Under the pieces are notes generated by a model. It searched no databases. It was not told the DNA's origin and saw only the letters and a program-made list of their open reading frames with translations. Both the position numbers and the translations under genes were made by a program. From Cellulomonas sp. NS3 (lineage in GTDB: Bacteria; Actinomycetota; Actinomycetes; Actinomycetales; Cellulomonadaceae), in contig NZ_CP103289.1 in assembly GCF_024757985.1 (NCBI RefSeq), positions 1,488,001 to 1,552,000 on the forward strand: 64,000 nt of DNA, read 5' to 3'. Below are positions 52,477 through 61,111 of the stretch, piece after piece; positions within the stretch are counted from its first letter, which is position 1; the number at the start of each line of letters is the position of its first letter.

Positions 52477-52482
52477 TATCCT
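52477..52482 (+). promoter_or_regulatory. -10 box of the wlb-type operon
   Basis: TATCCT predicts a start near 52489 and a ~25-base leader containing AAGGGG before the TTG start at 52514. Confidence 0.45.
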
Positions 52483-52513
52483 TGCCGCACGCCACAAGTG
52501 AAGGGGCACACAG

Positions 52514-53623
52514 TTGATCGCGTTCATCGTCGGTACGACGGCGGAGCTCATCAAGATCGCGCCCGTCTACCACGAGCTGGTCGGTCGCGGTCGATCGACG
52601 GAGATCTGGTACTCGGGGCAGCACGTCGAGGAGCTCGCGGGCACGCTCGCCGACCTCGACCTCCCGAAGCCCGAGCAGTGGCTCGTGCCCGAGTCGGGAG
52701 CCCGGAACCTCGCGCGTCCCGCCGACGTGCCCCGCTGGGCGGCCCGCCTCGCCGCGACCGTCTTCCGCAAGCGGGCGGTGCTGGGCCGACGCCTGCGGTC
52801 GGACGGCACGGCGCCCGTCGTGCTCGTGCACGGTGACACCTTCACGGCGCCGATCGGCGCGCTCGTCGGCCGCATCCTCGGCGCGCGCGTCGGTCACGTC
52901 GAGGCCGGCATGCGCAGCGGCAGCCTGCTGCACCCGTTCCCCGAGGAGCTCAACCGCCGGGTCGCCGGACGCCTGGTGGACCTGCACTTCCCGCCCACGG
53001 ACGCCGAGGCCCACAACCTCCGGCGCAACCGTGGCGCCGTGGTGACGACGGGTGCGAACACGATCATCGACGCCGTCCGCTACGCGCTCGCGCACCCCGT
53101 GGCCACGCCGCTCGACCTGCCCGAGACGTACGCGGTCGCGACGCTGCACCGCTTCGAGCTCGTCCGTCAGGAGAACCTGTACCGGGAGGCGCTCGAGATC
53201 CTGAAGGAGTACTCGACGCGCATGCCGATCGTGTACTTCGCCGGGGCGAGCGAGCGCGAGCGCCTGGCGGAGTACGGCCTGCTCGGGCTCTTCGACGGCA
53301 CGGACTTCCGCATCGAGGACAAGCTCAGCTACGTCGCCTTCCTCCCCATCCTCGCGCGCGCCCGCTTCGTCGTCACCGACAGCGGCGGCCTGCAGGAGGA
53401 GAGCGCCCACCTCGGCATCCCCTGCGCGGTGCACCGCGTGCGGACCGAGCGCAGCTCGGGCGAGGGCGTCAACATGGTCCTCACGGGGTTCCGGAGCGAC
53501 AAGCTCCGGGCGTTCCTCGACGACTTCGACCGGTACAAGGGCGTCGCGGCGCTCGACGCGTACCGCCCGAGCGAGGTCATCGTCGACGCCATCGAGACGC
53601 TCGGCGCACCGGCCGCCCGCTGA
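52514..53623 (+). CDS. UDP-HexNAc 2-epimerase (WecB/WlbD family)
   Basis: 369 residues of the non-hydrolysing 2-epimerase family. FIVGTTAELIKIAPV, VHGDTFTAPIGAL, HVEAGMRSG, PEELNRR and TDSGGLQEES are seen. The start is a TTG preceded by AAGGGG. Classic WecB acts on UDP-GlcNAc, but the three genes that follow match WlbB, WlbC and WlbA, so WlbD/WbpI (2-epimerisation of the diacetamido uronic acid) is the better guess. The N-terminus lacks the usual GTRPE and reads GTTAE instead. Confidence 0.85.
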   Translation: MIAFIVGTTAELIKIAPVYHELVGRGRSTEIWYSGQHVEELAGTLADLDLPKPEQWLVPESGARNLARPADVPRWAARLAATVFRKRAVLGRRLRSDGTAPVVLVHGDTFTAPIGALVGRILGARVGHVEAGMRSGSLLHPFPEELNRRVAGRLVDLHFPPTDAEAHNLRRNRGAVVTTGANTIIDAVRYALAHPVATPLDLPETYAVATLHRFELVRQENLYREALEILKEYSTRMPIVYFAGASERERLAEYGLLGLFDGTDFRIEDKLSYVAFLPILARARFVVTDSGGLQEESAHLGIPCAVHRVRTERSSGEGVNMVLTGFRSDKLRAFLDDFDRYKGVAALDAYRPSEVIVDAIETLGAPAAR

Positions 53624-53691
53624 CGTCGCCGGCACGCGCCGCGCGCCGCCCTCGAGGACCTCGGGCCCGTCGGCGGGCGCGGGGTGCTGGC

Positions 53692-53697
53692 TAGGCT
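53692..53697 (+). promoter_or_regulatory. Possible internal -10 box before the acetyltransferase
   Basis: TAGGCT in the 124-base gap after the epimerase gene would start a ~45-base leader, so the wlbB-C-A-like genes may have their own promoter. Confidence 0.35.
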
Positions 53698-53747
53698 ACG
53701 CGGGCGCGCCGTCGGCGCCGTTTCGACTCACACCCCCGGGATGGACA

Positions 53748-54368
53748 GTGGCTTCTCGCGTCGTCGGCTCGGCCGACGTGGACCCGACCGCGCACATCGG
53801 TGACGGCACGACCGTCTGGCACCTCGCGCAGGTGCGCGACGGTGCCCACGTCGGTGACGAGTGCATCGTGGGCCGCGGCGCCTACATCGGCAGCGGGGTC
53901 CAGGTCGGGCCTCGCTGCAAGATCCAGAACCTCGCGCTCGTCTACGAGCCCGCGGTGCTCGAGGCGGGCGTCTTCATCGGGCCGGCGGTGGTCCTGACGA
54001 ACGACACGTTCCCGCGCGCGGTGAACCCGGACGGGTCGCTCAAGAGCGCCTCCGACTGGACGCCCACCGGCGTGCACGTGCGTGAGGGGGCCGCCATCGG
54101 TGCGCGCGCCGTGTGCGTCGCCCCCGTGGTCGTCGGCCGCTGGGCGACCGTCGCGGCCGGCGCCGTCGTGACGCGCGACGTGCCGGACTTCGCGCTCGTC
54201 GCGGGGGTCCCCGCGCGGCGCATCGGCTGGGTCGGCCGGGCGGGCGTCCGCCTGGTCGACGAGGGGGACGGCCGCTGGTCCTGCCCCGTGAGCGGTGACC
54301 TGTACGACCAGACAGACGACGACGTCCTGGTGCCGTCAGCACCGGAGGAGAAGGGTGACCCCGCATGA
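53748..54368 (+). CDS. Sugar N-acetyltransferase (WlbB/WbpD-like, left-handed beta helix)
   Basis: 206 residues with clear hexapeptide repeats (HIGDGTTVWHLAQVRDGAHVG...CIVGRGAYIG). VLTNDTFPRA and the ...GVPARRIGWV end fit the WlbB/WbpD group, which N-acetylates the 3-amino group of UDP-2-acetamido-3-amino uronic acid. A GTG start follows a weak ribosome-binding site. The stop overlaps the aminotransferase start (ATGA). Confidence 0.88.
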   Translation: MASRVVGSADVDPTAHIGDGTTVWHLAQVRDGAHVGDECIVGRGAYIGSGVQVGPRCKIQNLALVYEPAVLEAGVFIGPAVVLTNDTFPRAVNPDGSLKSASDWTPTGVHVREGAAIGARAVCVAPVVVGRWATVAAGAVVTRDVPDFALVAGVPARRIGWVGRAGVRLVDEGDGRWSCPVSGDLYDQTDDDVLVPSAPEEKGDPA

Positions 54369-55456
54369 GCCCCACGTTCATCCCGGCCGCGAAGCCGCTG
54401 ATCGGTGACGACGAGCGAGAGGCCGTCGACCGGGTGATGCGCAGCGGAATGATCGCGCAGGGTCCGGAGGTCGCGGCGTTCGAGGAGGAGTTCGCGAACG
54501 CGCTCGTCGGAGGGCGGTCGTGCGTGGCCGTCAGCTCCGGCACGGCGGGGCTCCACCTCGGGCTCCTCGCGGCCGGCGTCGGCCCGGGCGACGAGGTCGT
54601 CGTGCCGTCGTTCACGTTCGCGGCCACGGCCAACTCCGTCGCGCTGACCGGCGCGACGCCCGTGTTCGCGGACATCGACCCCGCGACGTTCTGCCTGGAC
54701 CCCGCGTCGGTCGAGAGCGTCCTCACCGAGCGGACCGTGGGCGTCATGCCGGTGCACCTGTACGGGCACCCCGCGGACATGACGACCTTCGGGTCGCTCA
54801 CCGAGCGGCACGGCATCCAGCTCTTCGAGGACGCGGCCCAGGCGCACGGCGCCACCTGGCACGGCAGCCCCGTCGGCTCGTTCGGCTCGTTCGCGATGTT
54901 CAGCCTCTACCCGACGAAGAACATGACCTCCGGCGAGGGGGGCATGGTCTCGTGCGCGACCCCCGAGCTCGTGCGCGCCGTCCAGCTCCTGCGCAACCAG
55001 GGCATGGAGAAGCGCTACGAGAACGAGGTCGTCGGGTTCAACGCCCGCATGACGGACCTGCACGCCGCGATCGGGCGCGTCCAGCTCGGCAAGCTCCCCG
55101 CGTGGACGGAGCAGCGGCGGCACAACGCCGAGTTCCTCTCCGCGCACCTCGAGGGCGTCGAGGTCCCGACCGTCGCCGACGGCGCCACGCACGTGTGGCA
55201 CCAGTACACGATCCGCGTCGCGAGCGACCGGGACGGGTTCGCCGCGGCGCTGGGGTCCGAGCACGGCGTGGGCTCGGGCGTGTACTACCCGATCCCGAAC
55301 CACGAGCTGCCCTCGTTCGGGCTCGACGTCGACCTGCCCGCGACCGCCCGCGCGTGCGCCGAGGTCCTCTCGCTCCCCGTGCACCCGGCGCTCAGCCAGG
55401 ACGACCTCGAGCGCGTCGTCGAGGCCGTCAACGCCGTGGCGAAGGCGGGTGCCTGA
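54365..55456 (+). CDS. PLP-dependent sugar aminotransferase (DegT/WlbC-like)
   Basis: A 363-residue DegT/DnrJ/EryC1 enzyme. The PLP lysine is Lys185 in YPTKNMTSGEGG. FEDAAQAHGA carries the Asp that contacts the pyridine nitrogen, and VPSFTFAATANS and LRNQGMEKRYENEVVGFNAR are family motifs. It would aminate the 3-keto uronic acid. It overlaps wlbB-like by four bases and wlbA-like by one (TGATG). Confidence 0.92.
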   Translation: MSPTFIPAAKPLIGDDEREAVDRVMRSGMIAQGPEVAAFEEEFANALVGGRSCVAVSSGTAGLHLGLLAAGVGPGDEVVVPSFTFAATANSVALTGATPVFADIDPATFCLDPASVESVLTERTVGVMPVHLYGHPADMTTFGSLTERHGIQLFEDAAQAHGATWHGSPVGSFGSFAMFSLYPTKNMTSGEGGMVSCATPELVRAVQLLRNQGMEKRYENEVVGFNARMTDLHAAIGRVQLGKLPAWTEQRRHNAEFLSAHLEGVEVPTVADGATHVWHQYTIRVASDRDGFAAALGSEHGVGSGVYYPIPNHELPSFGLDVDLPATARACAEVLSLPVHPALSQDDLERVVEAVNAVAKAGA

Positions 55457-56451
55457 TGGCCGCGGAGCTGACGGCGGGCCTCATCGGGCTCGGCATGATG
55501 GGGCGTCACCACGCGCGCGTGCTGCGCTCGCTCGACGGGGTGCGCCTCGCCGCCGTGGCCGACCCCGGTGGGGACCCGCACCGGGTCGCCGGTGGCCTCG
55601 AGGTCGGCACCGACGTCCAGCACCTCATCGACGCGGGCGTCGACTACGCCGTCGTGGCGGTGCCGACGCAGTACCACGAGGAGGTCGGGGTCGCGCTCGC
55701 CGAGGCCGGGATCCACGCGATGCTCGAGAAGCCGTTGGCGCCCACGACGGGGTCGGCGGCCCGCCTGGCCGCCGCGTTCGCCGATCGCGGCCTCGTCGGT
55801 GCCGTCGGGCACATCGAGCGGTTCAACCCCGCCCTGCGCAGCCTGCGCGCGCGGCTCGAGCAGGGCGAGCTCGGCGAGCTCTACCAGGTCTCGACGCGTC
55901 GCCAGGGCCCGTTCCCCGCACGGATCGCCGACGTCGGGGTCGTCAAGGACCTCGCGACGCACGACATCGACCTGACGGCGTGGGTCGCCCAGGCGTCGTA
56001 CACGAGCATCTCGGCGCAGGTGGCGCTCAAGAGCGGCCGCGAGCACGAGGACCTCGTCGCGTTCAGCGGGCTCCTGGACGGCGAGATCGTGGCGAACCAC
56101 CTCGTGAACTGGCTGTCGCCGTTCAAGGAGCGGACGACGATCGTCACGGGGGAGCTGGGGTCGTTCGTCGCCGACACCCTCACCGCCGACCTGCGCTTCT
56201 ACGCCAACGGCACCCACGAGACCACGTGGGAGTCGCTGGCGGGCTTCCGCGGCGTCAGCGAGGGCGACATCGTCCAGTTCGCGATCCAGAAGCGCGAGCC
56301 GCTCCTCGTGGAGCACGAGGCGCTGCGCGACGCCGTGCTGGGGATCGAGGGCGGCATCGGCGTCGTCACCATGCAGGAGGGGCTCGCGACCGTGCGGGTG
56401 GCCGAGGCCGTGCTCGAGTCGGCAGCCTCCGGGCAGACCGTCACGCTCTGA
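55456..56451 (+). CDS. Gfo/Idh/MocA sugar dehydrogenase (WlbA/WbpB-like)
   Basis: 331 residues. GLIGLGMMGRHHARVL is the NAD(P)-binding motif, HAMLEKPLAPTT carries the E-K-P signature, and VKDLATHDIDLTAW contains the DxxxHD-type catalytic region. WlbA oxidises UDP-GlcNAc uronic acid at C3, giving the keto group used by the aminotransferase. The one-base overlap with that gene supports a joint pathway. Confidence 0.9.
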   Translation: MAAELTAGLIGLGMMGRHHARVLRSLDGVRLAAVADPGGDPHRVAGGLEVGTDVQHLIDAGVDYAVVAVPTQYHEEVGVALAEAGIHAMLEKPLAPTTGSAARLAAAFADRGLVGAVGHIERFNPALRSLRARLEQGELGELYQVSTRRQGPFPARIADVGVVKDLATHDIDLTAWVAQASYTSISAQVALKSGREHEDLVAFSGLLDGEIVANHLVNWLSPFKERTTIVTGELGSFVADTLTADLRFYANGTHETTWESLAGFRGVSEGDIVQFAIQKREPLLVEHEALRDAVLGIEGGIGVVTMQEGLATVRVAEAVLESAASGQTVTL

Positions 56452-56461
56452 GCCCGACGAC

Positions 56462-56497
56462 TCGGCGGCGGTGACCCGGGAGGGTCACCGCCGCCGA
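56462..56497. terminator. Bidirectional terminator between the wlb-type operon and rmlA
   Basis: A perfect 16-bp stem (56462-56477 with 56482-56497) and a GGGA loop. Confidence 0.88.
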
Positions 56498-56535
56498 CTC
56501 GTCCGGTGCCGGCCGCCCGCGGGCGGCCGGCAGGG

Positions 56536-57408
56536 TCACATGCTGGCGTCGACCAGCAAGCTCTCGAGGTACGCGCCGTAGCCGGACTTCGCGAGCCGCT
56601 CGGCCCGGGCGCGCAGCCCGTCGTCGTCCAGGAAGCCCTGGCGCCACGCCAGCTCCTCGGGGCACCCGATCTTCATGCCCTGCCGCAGCTCGACCGTGCG
56701 GACGAAGTTGGCGGCGTCGAGCAGCGAGTCGAACGTCCCCGTGTCGAGCCAGGCGGTCCCGCGGGGGAGCACCTCGACGCTGAGCCGTCCCGCGTCCATG
56801 TAGGCGCGGTTCACGTCGGTGATCTCGTACTCGCCGCGCGCGGAGGGCTCGAGGTCGCGCGAGATCTGGACGACGTCGTTGTCGTAGAAGTACAGGCCCG
56901 GCACGGCGTAGCTCGACCGGGGGTGCGCGGGCTTCTCCTCGAGCGAGAGCGCCTTGCCGGACTCGTCGAACTCCACGACGCCGTAGCTCGTCGGGTCGGC
57001 GACCCGGTAGGCGAAGACGGCGGCGCCGTCGACGTCCGAGAACCGCTGCAGCCTTGTGCCGAGGCCAGGACCGTAGAAGATGTTGTCGCCGAGGACGAGC
57101 GCCGCGGAGTCGCCACCGATGAAGTCGGCCCCGAGGACGAACGCCTGCGCGAGGCCGTTGGGCTCCGCCTGCACGGTGTAGCTGATGGAGATGCCGAACT
57201 GCGAGCCGTCCCCGAGCAGCCGGTGGAACTGCTCCGCGTCGTGCGGCGTCGTGATCACCAGGACGTCCCGGATCCCCGCCGCGATCAGCGTCGAGAGCGG
57301 GTAGTAGATCATCGGCTTGTCGTAGACGGGCACCAGCTGCTTGCTGACGCCCATCGTGATGGGATGCAACCTCGTGCCGGACCCGCCCGCCAGAATGATT
57401 CCTCGCAT
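56536..57408 (-). CDS. rmlA: Glucose-1-phosphate thymidylyltransferase (RmlA)
   Basis: 290 residues, the usual length. [16 protein letters not shown] is the nucleotide-binding signature, [28 protein letters not shown] and EEKPAHPRS are all present. It makes dTDP-glucose from dTTP and glucose-1-phosphate, the first step to dTDP-rhamnose. The ATG at 57408 is chosen because the family begins there; upstream in-frame sequence crosses the promoter of manA. Confidence 0.96.
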   Translation of the reverse strand: MRGIILAGGSGTRLHPITMGVSKQLVPVYDKPMIYYPLSTLIAAGIRDVLVITTPHDAEQFHRLLGDGSQFGISISYTVQAEPNGLAQAFVLGADFIGGDSAALVLGDNIFYGPGLGTRLQRFSDVDGAAVFAYRVADPTSYGVVEFDESGKALSLEEKPAHPRSSYAVPGLYFYDNDVVQISRDLEPSARGEYEITDVNRAYMDAGRLSVEVLPRGTAWLDTGTFDSLLDAANFVRTVELRQGMKIGCPEELAWRQGFLDDDGLRARAERLAKSGYGAYLESLLVDASM

Positions 57409-57503
57409 AGGCACCCAGTCTGCCGTACGAGGCGCGGGTCCAGGTGCAGATTCGGGCGCGACGGCGCAGGTGAACGCCGCTGCCGGGCCGGGTCGCGGGC
57501 CGA

Positions 57504-57509
57504 TACGAT
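57504..57509 (+). promoter_or_regulatory. -10 box of manA
   Basis: TACGAT predicts a leader of about 27 bases that includes GAGGA five bases before the GTG at 57543. Confidence 0.45.
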
Positions 57510-57542
57510 CGAGCGCCACTCGACAGACCACCCGAGGACGCC

Positions 57543-58751
57543 GTGCACCGGATCAGCACCACCAGCCAGGCCTACGCGTGGGGCTCGACGACCGCGATCC
57601 CCGAGCTGTTCGGGCTGCCCGCGACCGACAGCCCCGTCGCCGAGGTGTGGCTCGGTGCGCACCCGAGCTCGCCGTCGCTCGTGACGGTCGGGGCGGACGG
57701 CTCGCCCGACGGTGTGTCGCTCCGGGACGTCATCACCGCCGACTCGCGCGGGACGCTCGGGGAGGACGTCGAGGCACGGTTCGGACCGGCGCTGCCGTAC
57801 CTGCTCAAGGTCATCGCCGCGGAGCACCCGCTGTCGCTGCAGGTGCACCCGAGCATCGACCGCGCCCGTGCCGGCTACGAGGCCGAGGAGGCGGCGGGCG
57901 TCCCCCTCGACGCGCCCCACCGCAACTACAAGGACAGCAACCACAAGCCCGAGCTCGTGTACGCGCTCACGCGCTTCGAGGCGCTGTGCGGCTTCCGCGC
58001 CCCCCGACGCGCGGCGGAGCTGTTCGCGGGGCTCGACGCGCCGCTCGCGAAGGAGCTGCAGGGCGTGCTGCGCGCGCAGCCGTCGGTCGAGGGGATCCGC
58101 GCCGCCTTCCGCCAGCTGCTGGAGCCGGCGACCCGCCCCGGCGCCGGCGAGGTGGAGGAGGTCGCGGTGGCCTGCGCCGCACGGCTCGCCGCAGGGTCAC
58201 CGTCGCCGCGCGCCGACCGCACGGTGGTGCAGCTCGCGCAGGCGTACCCGGGCGACCCGGGGGTCGTCACGTCGCTGCTCCTCAACCCGGTGACCCTGCA
58301 GCCGGGCGACGCGATGTTCGTCCCGGCCGGCGGCGTGCACGCCTACCTGCGCGGCGTCGCCGTGGAGGTCATGGCGAGCTCGGACAACGTGCTGCGGGCG
58401 GGCCTCACGCCCAAGCACGTCGACGTCGCCGAGCTCCTCCGCAACGTCGACTACGTCGCGGCGCCGCCGATCCGCGTGGCCCCCGAGACGTTCCACGGGG
58501 CGACCCGGGTGTACTACGCGCCGGTCGACGACTTCGAGCTGTCCGTGACGCGCGTCGCCGCCCCGGGGACGCACCCTCTGCCCGGGCGGGGACCGCGCAT
58601 CGTGCTGTGCCTCGACGGCGAGGTGCTGCTCTCGTCGGCGGGCGACGGCGACCTGCACCTGCGCCGGGGGCAGTCGGCTTTCGCGCCGGCGTCCGACGGT
58701 CCGCTGAGCGTGAGCGGCAGCGGGACCCTGGTCCAGGCGGACGTGCCCTAG
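57543..58751 (+). CDS. manA: Mannose-6-phosphate isomerase, class I
   Basis: 402 residues, a zinc enzyme interconverting fructose-6-P and mannose-6-P. Metal-ligand motifs [13 protein letters not shown] and the later GGVHAYL are intact. The N-terminal YAWGS and late [14 protein letters not shown] are typical. GTG follows GAGGA. It supplies mannose-6-P for the mannosyl donors that the polyprenyl-phosphate GT2 and PIG-V-like enzyme would use. Confidence 0.95.
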   Translation: MHRISTTSQAYAWGSTTAIPELFGLPATDSPVAEVWLGAHPSSPSLVTVGADGSPDGVSLRDVITADSRGTLGEDVEARFGPALPYLLKVIAAEHPLSLQVHPSIDRARAGYEAEEAAGVPLDAPHRNYKDSNHKPELVYALTRFEALCGFRAPRRAAELFAGLDAPLAKELQGVLRAQPSVEGIRAAFRQLLEPATRPGAGEVEEVAVACAARLAAGSPSPRADRTVVQLAQAYPGDPGVVTSLLLNPVTLQPGDAMFVPAGGVHAYLRGVAVEVMASSDNVLRAGLTPKHVDVAELLRNVDYVAAPPIRVAPETFHGATRVYYAPVDDFELSVTRVAAPGTHPLPGRGPRIVLCLDGEVLLSSAGDGDLHLRRGQSAFAPASDGPLSVSGSGTLVQADVP

Positions 58752-58770
58752 CGGCGTCGTCCGCCGGTCG

Positions 58771-59448
58771 TCAGGCCTCCGTCGCCCGTCGCGCGACCAG
58801 GAGGTGGTGGGGGTGCGCCCGGCCGCGGTCGAGGCGCCGCAGCTCGACGTCCAGACCGAGCTCGCGGAGCCAGCCGGCCATGGTCGCGGGCGGCACGAAG
58901 TCGAACGACGAGCCGGCGGTGATCCGCAGGACCCGGACCGACAACGTCTCCTGGAGCGTGTTCCAGCGCACCTTCCACGACGGCTCGGTGCCCATCTCCT
59001 TCACGACGAGCGTGCCGCCCGGGGCGAGCAGCGCGACGGTCTCCGCGAGCAGCCGCCGCTGCGCGTCCGCGGGCAGGAGGTACAGCACGTCGACCACGAC
59101 GACGGCGTCCCAGGGCCCCGGGGGGACGGCACCGGAGGGCGCGACGTCGAAGTGCAGGCCCTCGACGCCGCTCGCCGCGGCCCTGGCGTGAGCGATCTTC
59201 GACTCGTCGATGTCGACGCCGACGACGTCGCGCGCGGGTGCCGCGAAGTGCGCGTACGCGCTGAACAGCCCGTGACCGCACCCGATCTCGAGGATGCGGC
59301 CCGCCGGGGGGAGCGCCGCGGCCACGGCGGCGAACGGTGCGCTCCACCACCGCACGGCGACGTGCGCGCGCACACCGGGAGCCGCGCGGCGGAACAGGGC
59401 GAGCGCGGCGCGGCCCGGGGCGTCGGGTCGGCGGTCGAGCACGGTCAT
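58771..59448 (-). CDS. SAM-dependent methyltransferase
   Basis: 225 residues. ILEIGCGHGLFSAYAH is the SAM-binding motif I, followed by VVGVDIDESKIAHAR and WDAVVVVDVLYLLP. The ATG overlaps the stop of the YdjC-like gene by four bases. It is the last gene of a four-gene chain (PIG-V-like, GT2, YdjC-like, methyltransferase) and probably methylates a lipid-linked sugar or a small molecule. Confidence 0.88.
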   Translation of the reverse strand: MTVLDRRPDAPGRAALALFRRAAPGVRAHVAVRWWSAPFAAVAAALPPAGRILEIGCGHGLFSAYAHFAAPARDVVGVDIDESKIAHARAAASGVEGLHFDVAPSGAVPPGPWDAVVVVDVLYLLPADAQRRLLAETVALLAPGGTLVVKEMGTEPSWKVRWNTLQETLSVRVLRITAGSSFDFVPPATMAGWLRELGLDVELRRLDRGRAHPHHLLVARRATEA

Positions 59449-60341
59449 CGGGGAGGTCCTCCGGCGGCGTCGGGTCGTGGTGGGCGGGACGAGCCGTCCG
59501 GCGCGTCGTCGTGCAGCGTGGCGAACCCGCCGAGCTCGTAGCCTGCCGCCTCGACGAGGGCCCGGGTGCGCGGGTCCACGAGCGCCGCGAGCTCGTCGCC
59601 CCAGCGGTAGCCCCAGGCGAAGCGGGTCAGCTCGGGGTCGTCCGCCTCCCCGGGGTGCGCGTTGAGCTCGGCGGTGGCCGCACCGCGCGCCGCGAGGGCG
59701 TCGAGCGCGCGGGCGAGGCGCTCGGCGTCCAGTCCACCGGCCTCGTCGAGGCCCGCGTAGTCGGCGGTCGTGAGGAGGCCCGGGCGGCGGATGCGTCGCG
59801 CGGTGAGCACGGACAGCGCGTTGACGCCGAGCCCCACGACGCCGCGCGCCCGGCTGCGGGGGAGCCGCACGGCGCGGATCCCCCGGGCGAGCGCCAGCTC
59901 GGTGACCACCGTGCCCACCGCGGGCCACAGGTGCGTGTGCTGGTGCGTGTCGACGTGCGTGACCGGGACGCCCACCCCGAGCACCCGCTCGAGCTGCGCC
60001 CCGAGCTCGCGGCGCACGTCGTCGGCGTCGATCCGGCCGGCGAGCCCGCGCGCGACGACCGTGCGGTAGCTGAGCGGGAACCGCCCGCGCCGGTCGACGA
60101 GCGAGGGGATCTCGCGGGCGCCGAGCAGCGGCGGGTCCTCCCCGACGACGGCCAGGTGCGCGCCGAGCTCGAGCGTCGGCGTCGCGCGCAGCATGTCCGC
60201 CGCGTCGTCGAAGGCGCGGCCGACGGCCAGGAGCGAGGTGGCCGTGACCACCCCGTCGAGGTGGGCACGCCGCACGGCGCGGTTGACCCCGGCGGTCAGT
60301 CCGAGGTCGTCGGCCGTGACGACGAGGGTCCGCCGGGTCAC
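59445..60341 (-). CDS. YdjC/ChbG-family carbohydrate deacetylase
   Basis: 298 residues. The metal-binding TADDLGLT near the N-terminus and HVDTHQHTHLWP are the family hallmarks, with ELNAHPGEADDPEL near the end. YdjC/ChbG enzymes remove N-acetyl groups from sugars. Placed after a polyprenyl-type GT2, it may deacetylate a lipid-linked HexNAc. GTG at 60341 overlaps the GT2 stop (60338-60341). Confidence 0.9.
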   Translation of the reverse strand: MTRRTLVVTADDLGLTAGVNRAVRRAHLDGVVTATSLLAVGRAFDDAADMLRATPTLELGAHLAVVGEDPPLLGAREIPSLVDRRGRFPLSYRTVVARGLAGRIDADDVRRELGAQLERVLGVGVPVTHVDTHQHTHLWPAVGTVVTELALARGIRAVRLPRSRARGVVGLGVNALSVLTARRIRRPGLLTTADYAGLDEAGGLDAERLARALDALAARGAATAELNAHPGEADDPELTRFAWGYRWGDELAALVDPRTRALVEAAGYELGGFATLHDDAPDGSSRPPRPDAAGGPPR

Positions 60342-61111
60342 GGGCGGTCGTGCGTGGCGACCGGCCGGATCTTCTTCAGGTCCGAGCGCAGGCGCACCAT
60401 CTCGCCGAGCATCGTCCGGATCACGCCGAAGGACGACAACGTCGAGACCCCGCGGGTGCGCGGGAAGTAGTCCACGCCGATCTGCAGCACCTCGAAGCCC
60501 GAGCGCTGCGCGCGGATCACGAGCTCCGCGTCGATGAACGAGCCCTCGCTCACGAGCGTGACGCCCTCGAGCACGCGCCGCCGGACGAGCTTGAACGCGA
60601 AGTTGATGTCGCGCAGGCGGGTGCCGAACATCGCGCGGATCAGCCCGTTGTAGACGAACGAGTAGACCGCGCGCCGGGGGCCCTCGCCGGTGCGGTCCAG
60701 GCGGTACGCGCTCACGACGTCGGCCTCGTAGGTCCGCAGGACGCGCAGCGCGCGCACGAGCTCGATCATCTCGAACGGCAGGTCCGCGTCCGTGTAGAGG
60801 ATCACGTCGCCGGTCGCGGCCGCGAAGCCGCTCTTGATCGAGCCGCCGAGCTTGCGGTTGCGCGCGTGGTGGACGACCCGGACGTGGGGGTCCGCCTCGG
60901 CGAGGGCGTCGGCGAGCTGCGGGGTGGTGTCGGTCGAGGCGTCGTCCACGACGACGAGCTCGTAGTCGAGGATCTGCTCCGTGTCGACGAGGTGCTCGCA
61001 GATCTCGCGCGCGGCGCCGACCGCACGGTGGATGTAGAGCTCCTCGTTCCACATCGGGAAGAAGATCGTGAGCTTCTTGACCGGCTCCGGTCTGGGCAGG
61101 GGGTCGATCAC
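60338..61111 (-). CDS. Family 2 glycosyltransferase (polyprenyl-phosphate type)
   Basis: 257 residues. LTIFFPMWNEELYIHRAV, VVVDDASTDTTPQ, KLGGSIKSGF, YTDADLPF (DxD) and RDINFAFKLV match polyprenyl-phosphate sugar transferases, with no C-terminal membrane helices. GTG at 61111 overlaps the PIG-V-like stop. It is the second such enzyme in the window, so two different polyprenyl-phosphate sugars may be made. Confidence 0.9.
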   Translation of the reverse strand: MIDPLPRPEPVKKLTIFFPMWNEELYIHRAVGAAREICEHLVDTEQILDYELVVVDDASTDTTPQLADALAEADPHVRVVHHARNRKLGGSIKSGFAAATGDVILYTDADLPFEMIELVRALRVLRTYEADVVSAYRLDRTGEGPRRAVYSFVYNGLIRAMFGTRLRDINFAFKLVRRRVLEGVTLVSEGSFIDAELVIRAQRSGFEVLQIGVDYFPRTRGVSTLSSFGVIRTMLGEMVRLRSDLKKIRPVATHDRP

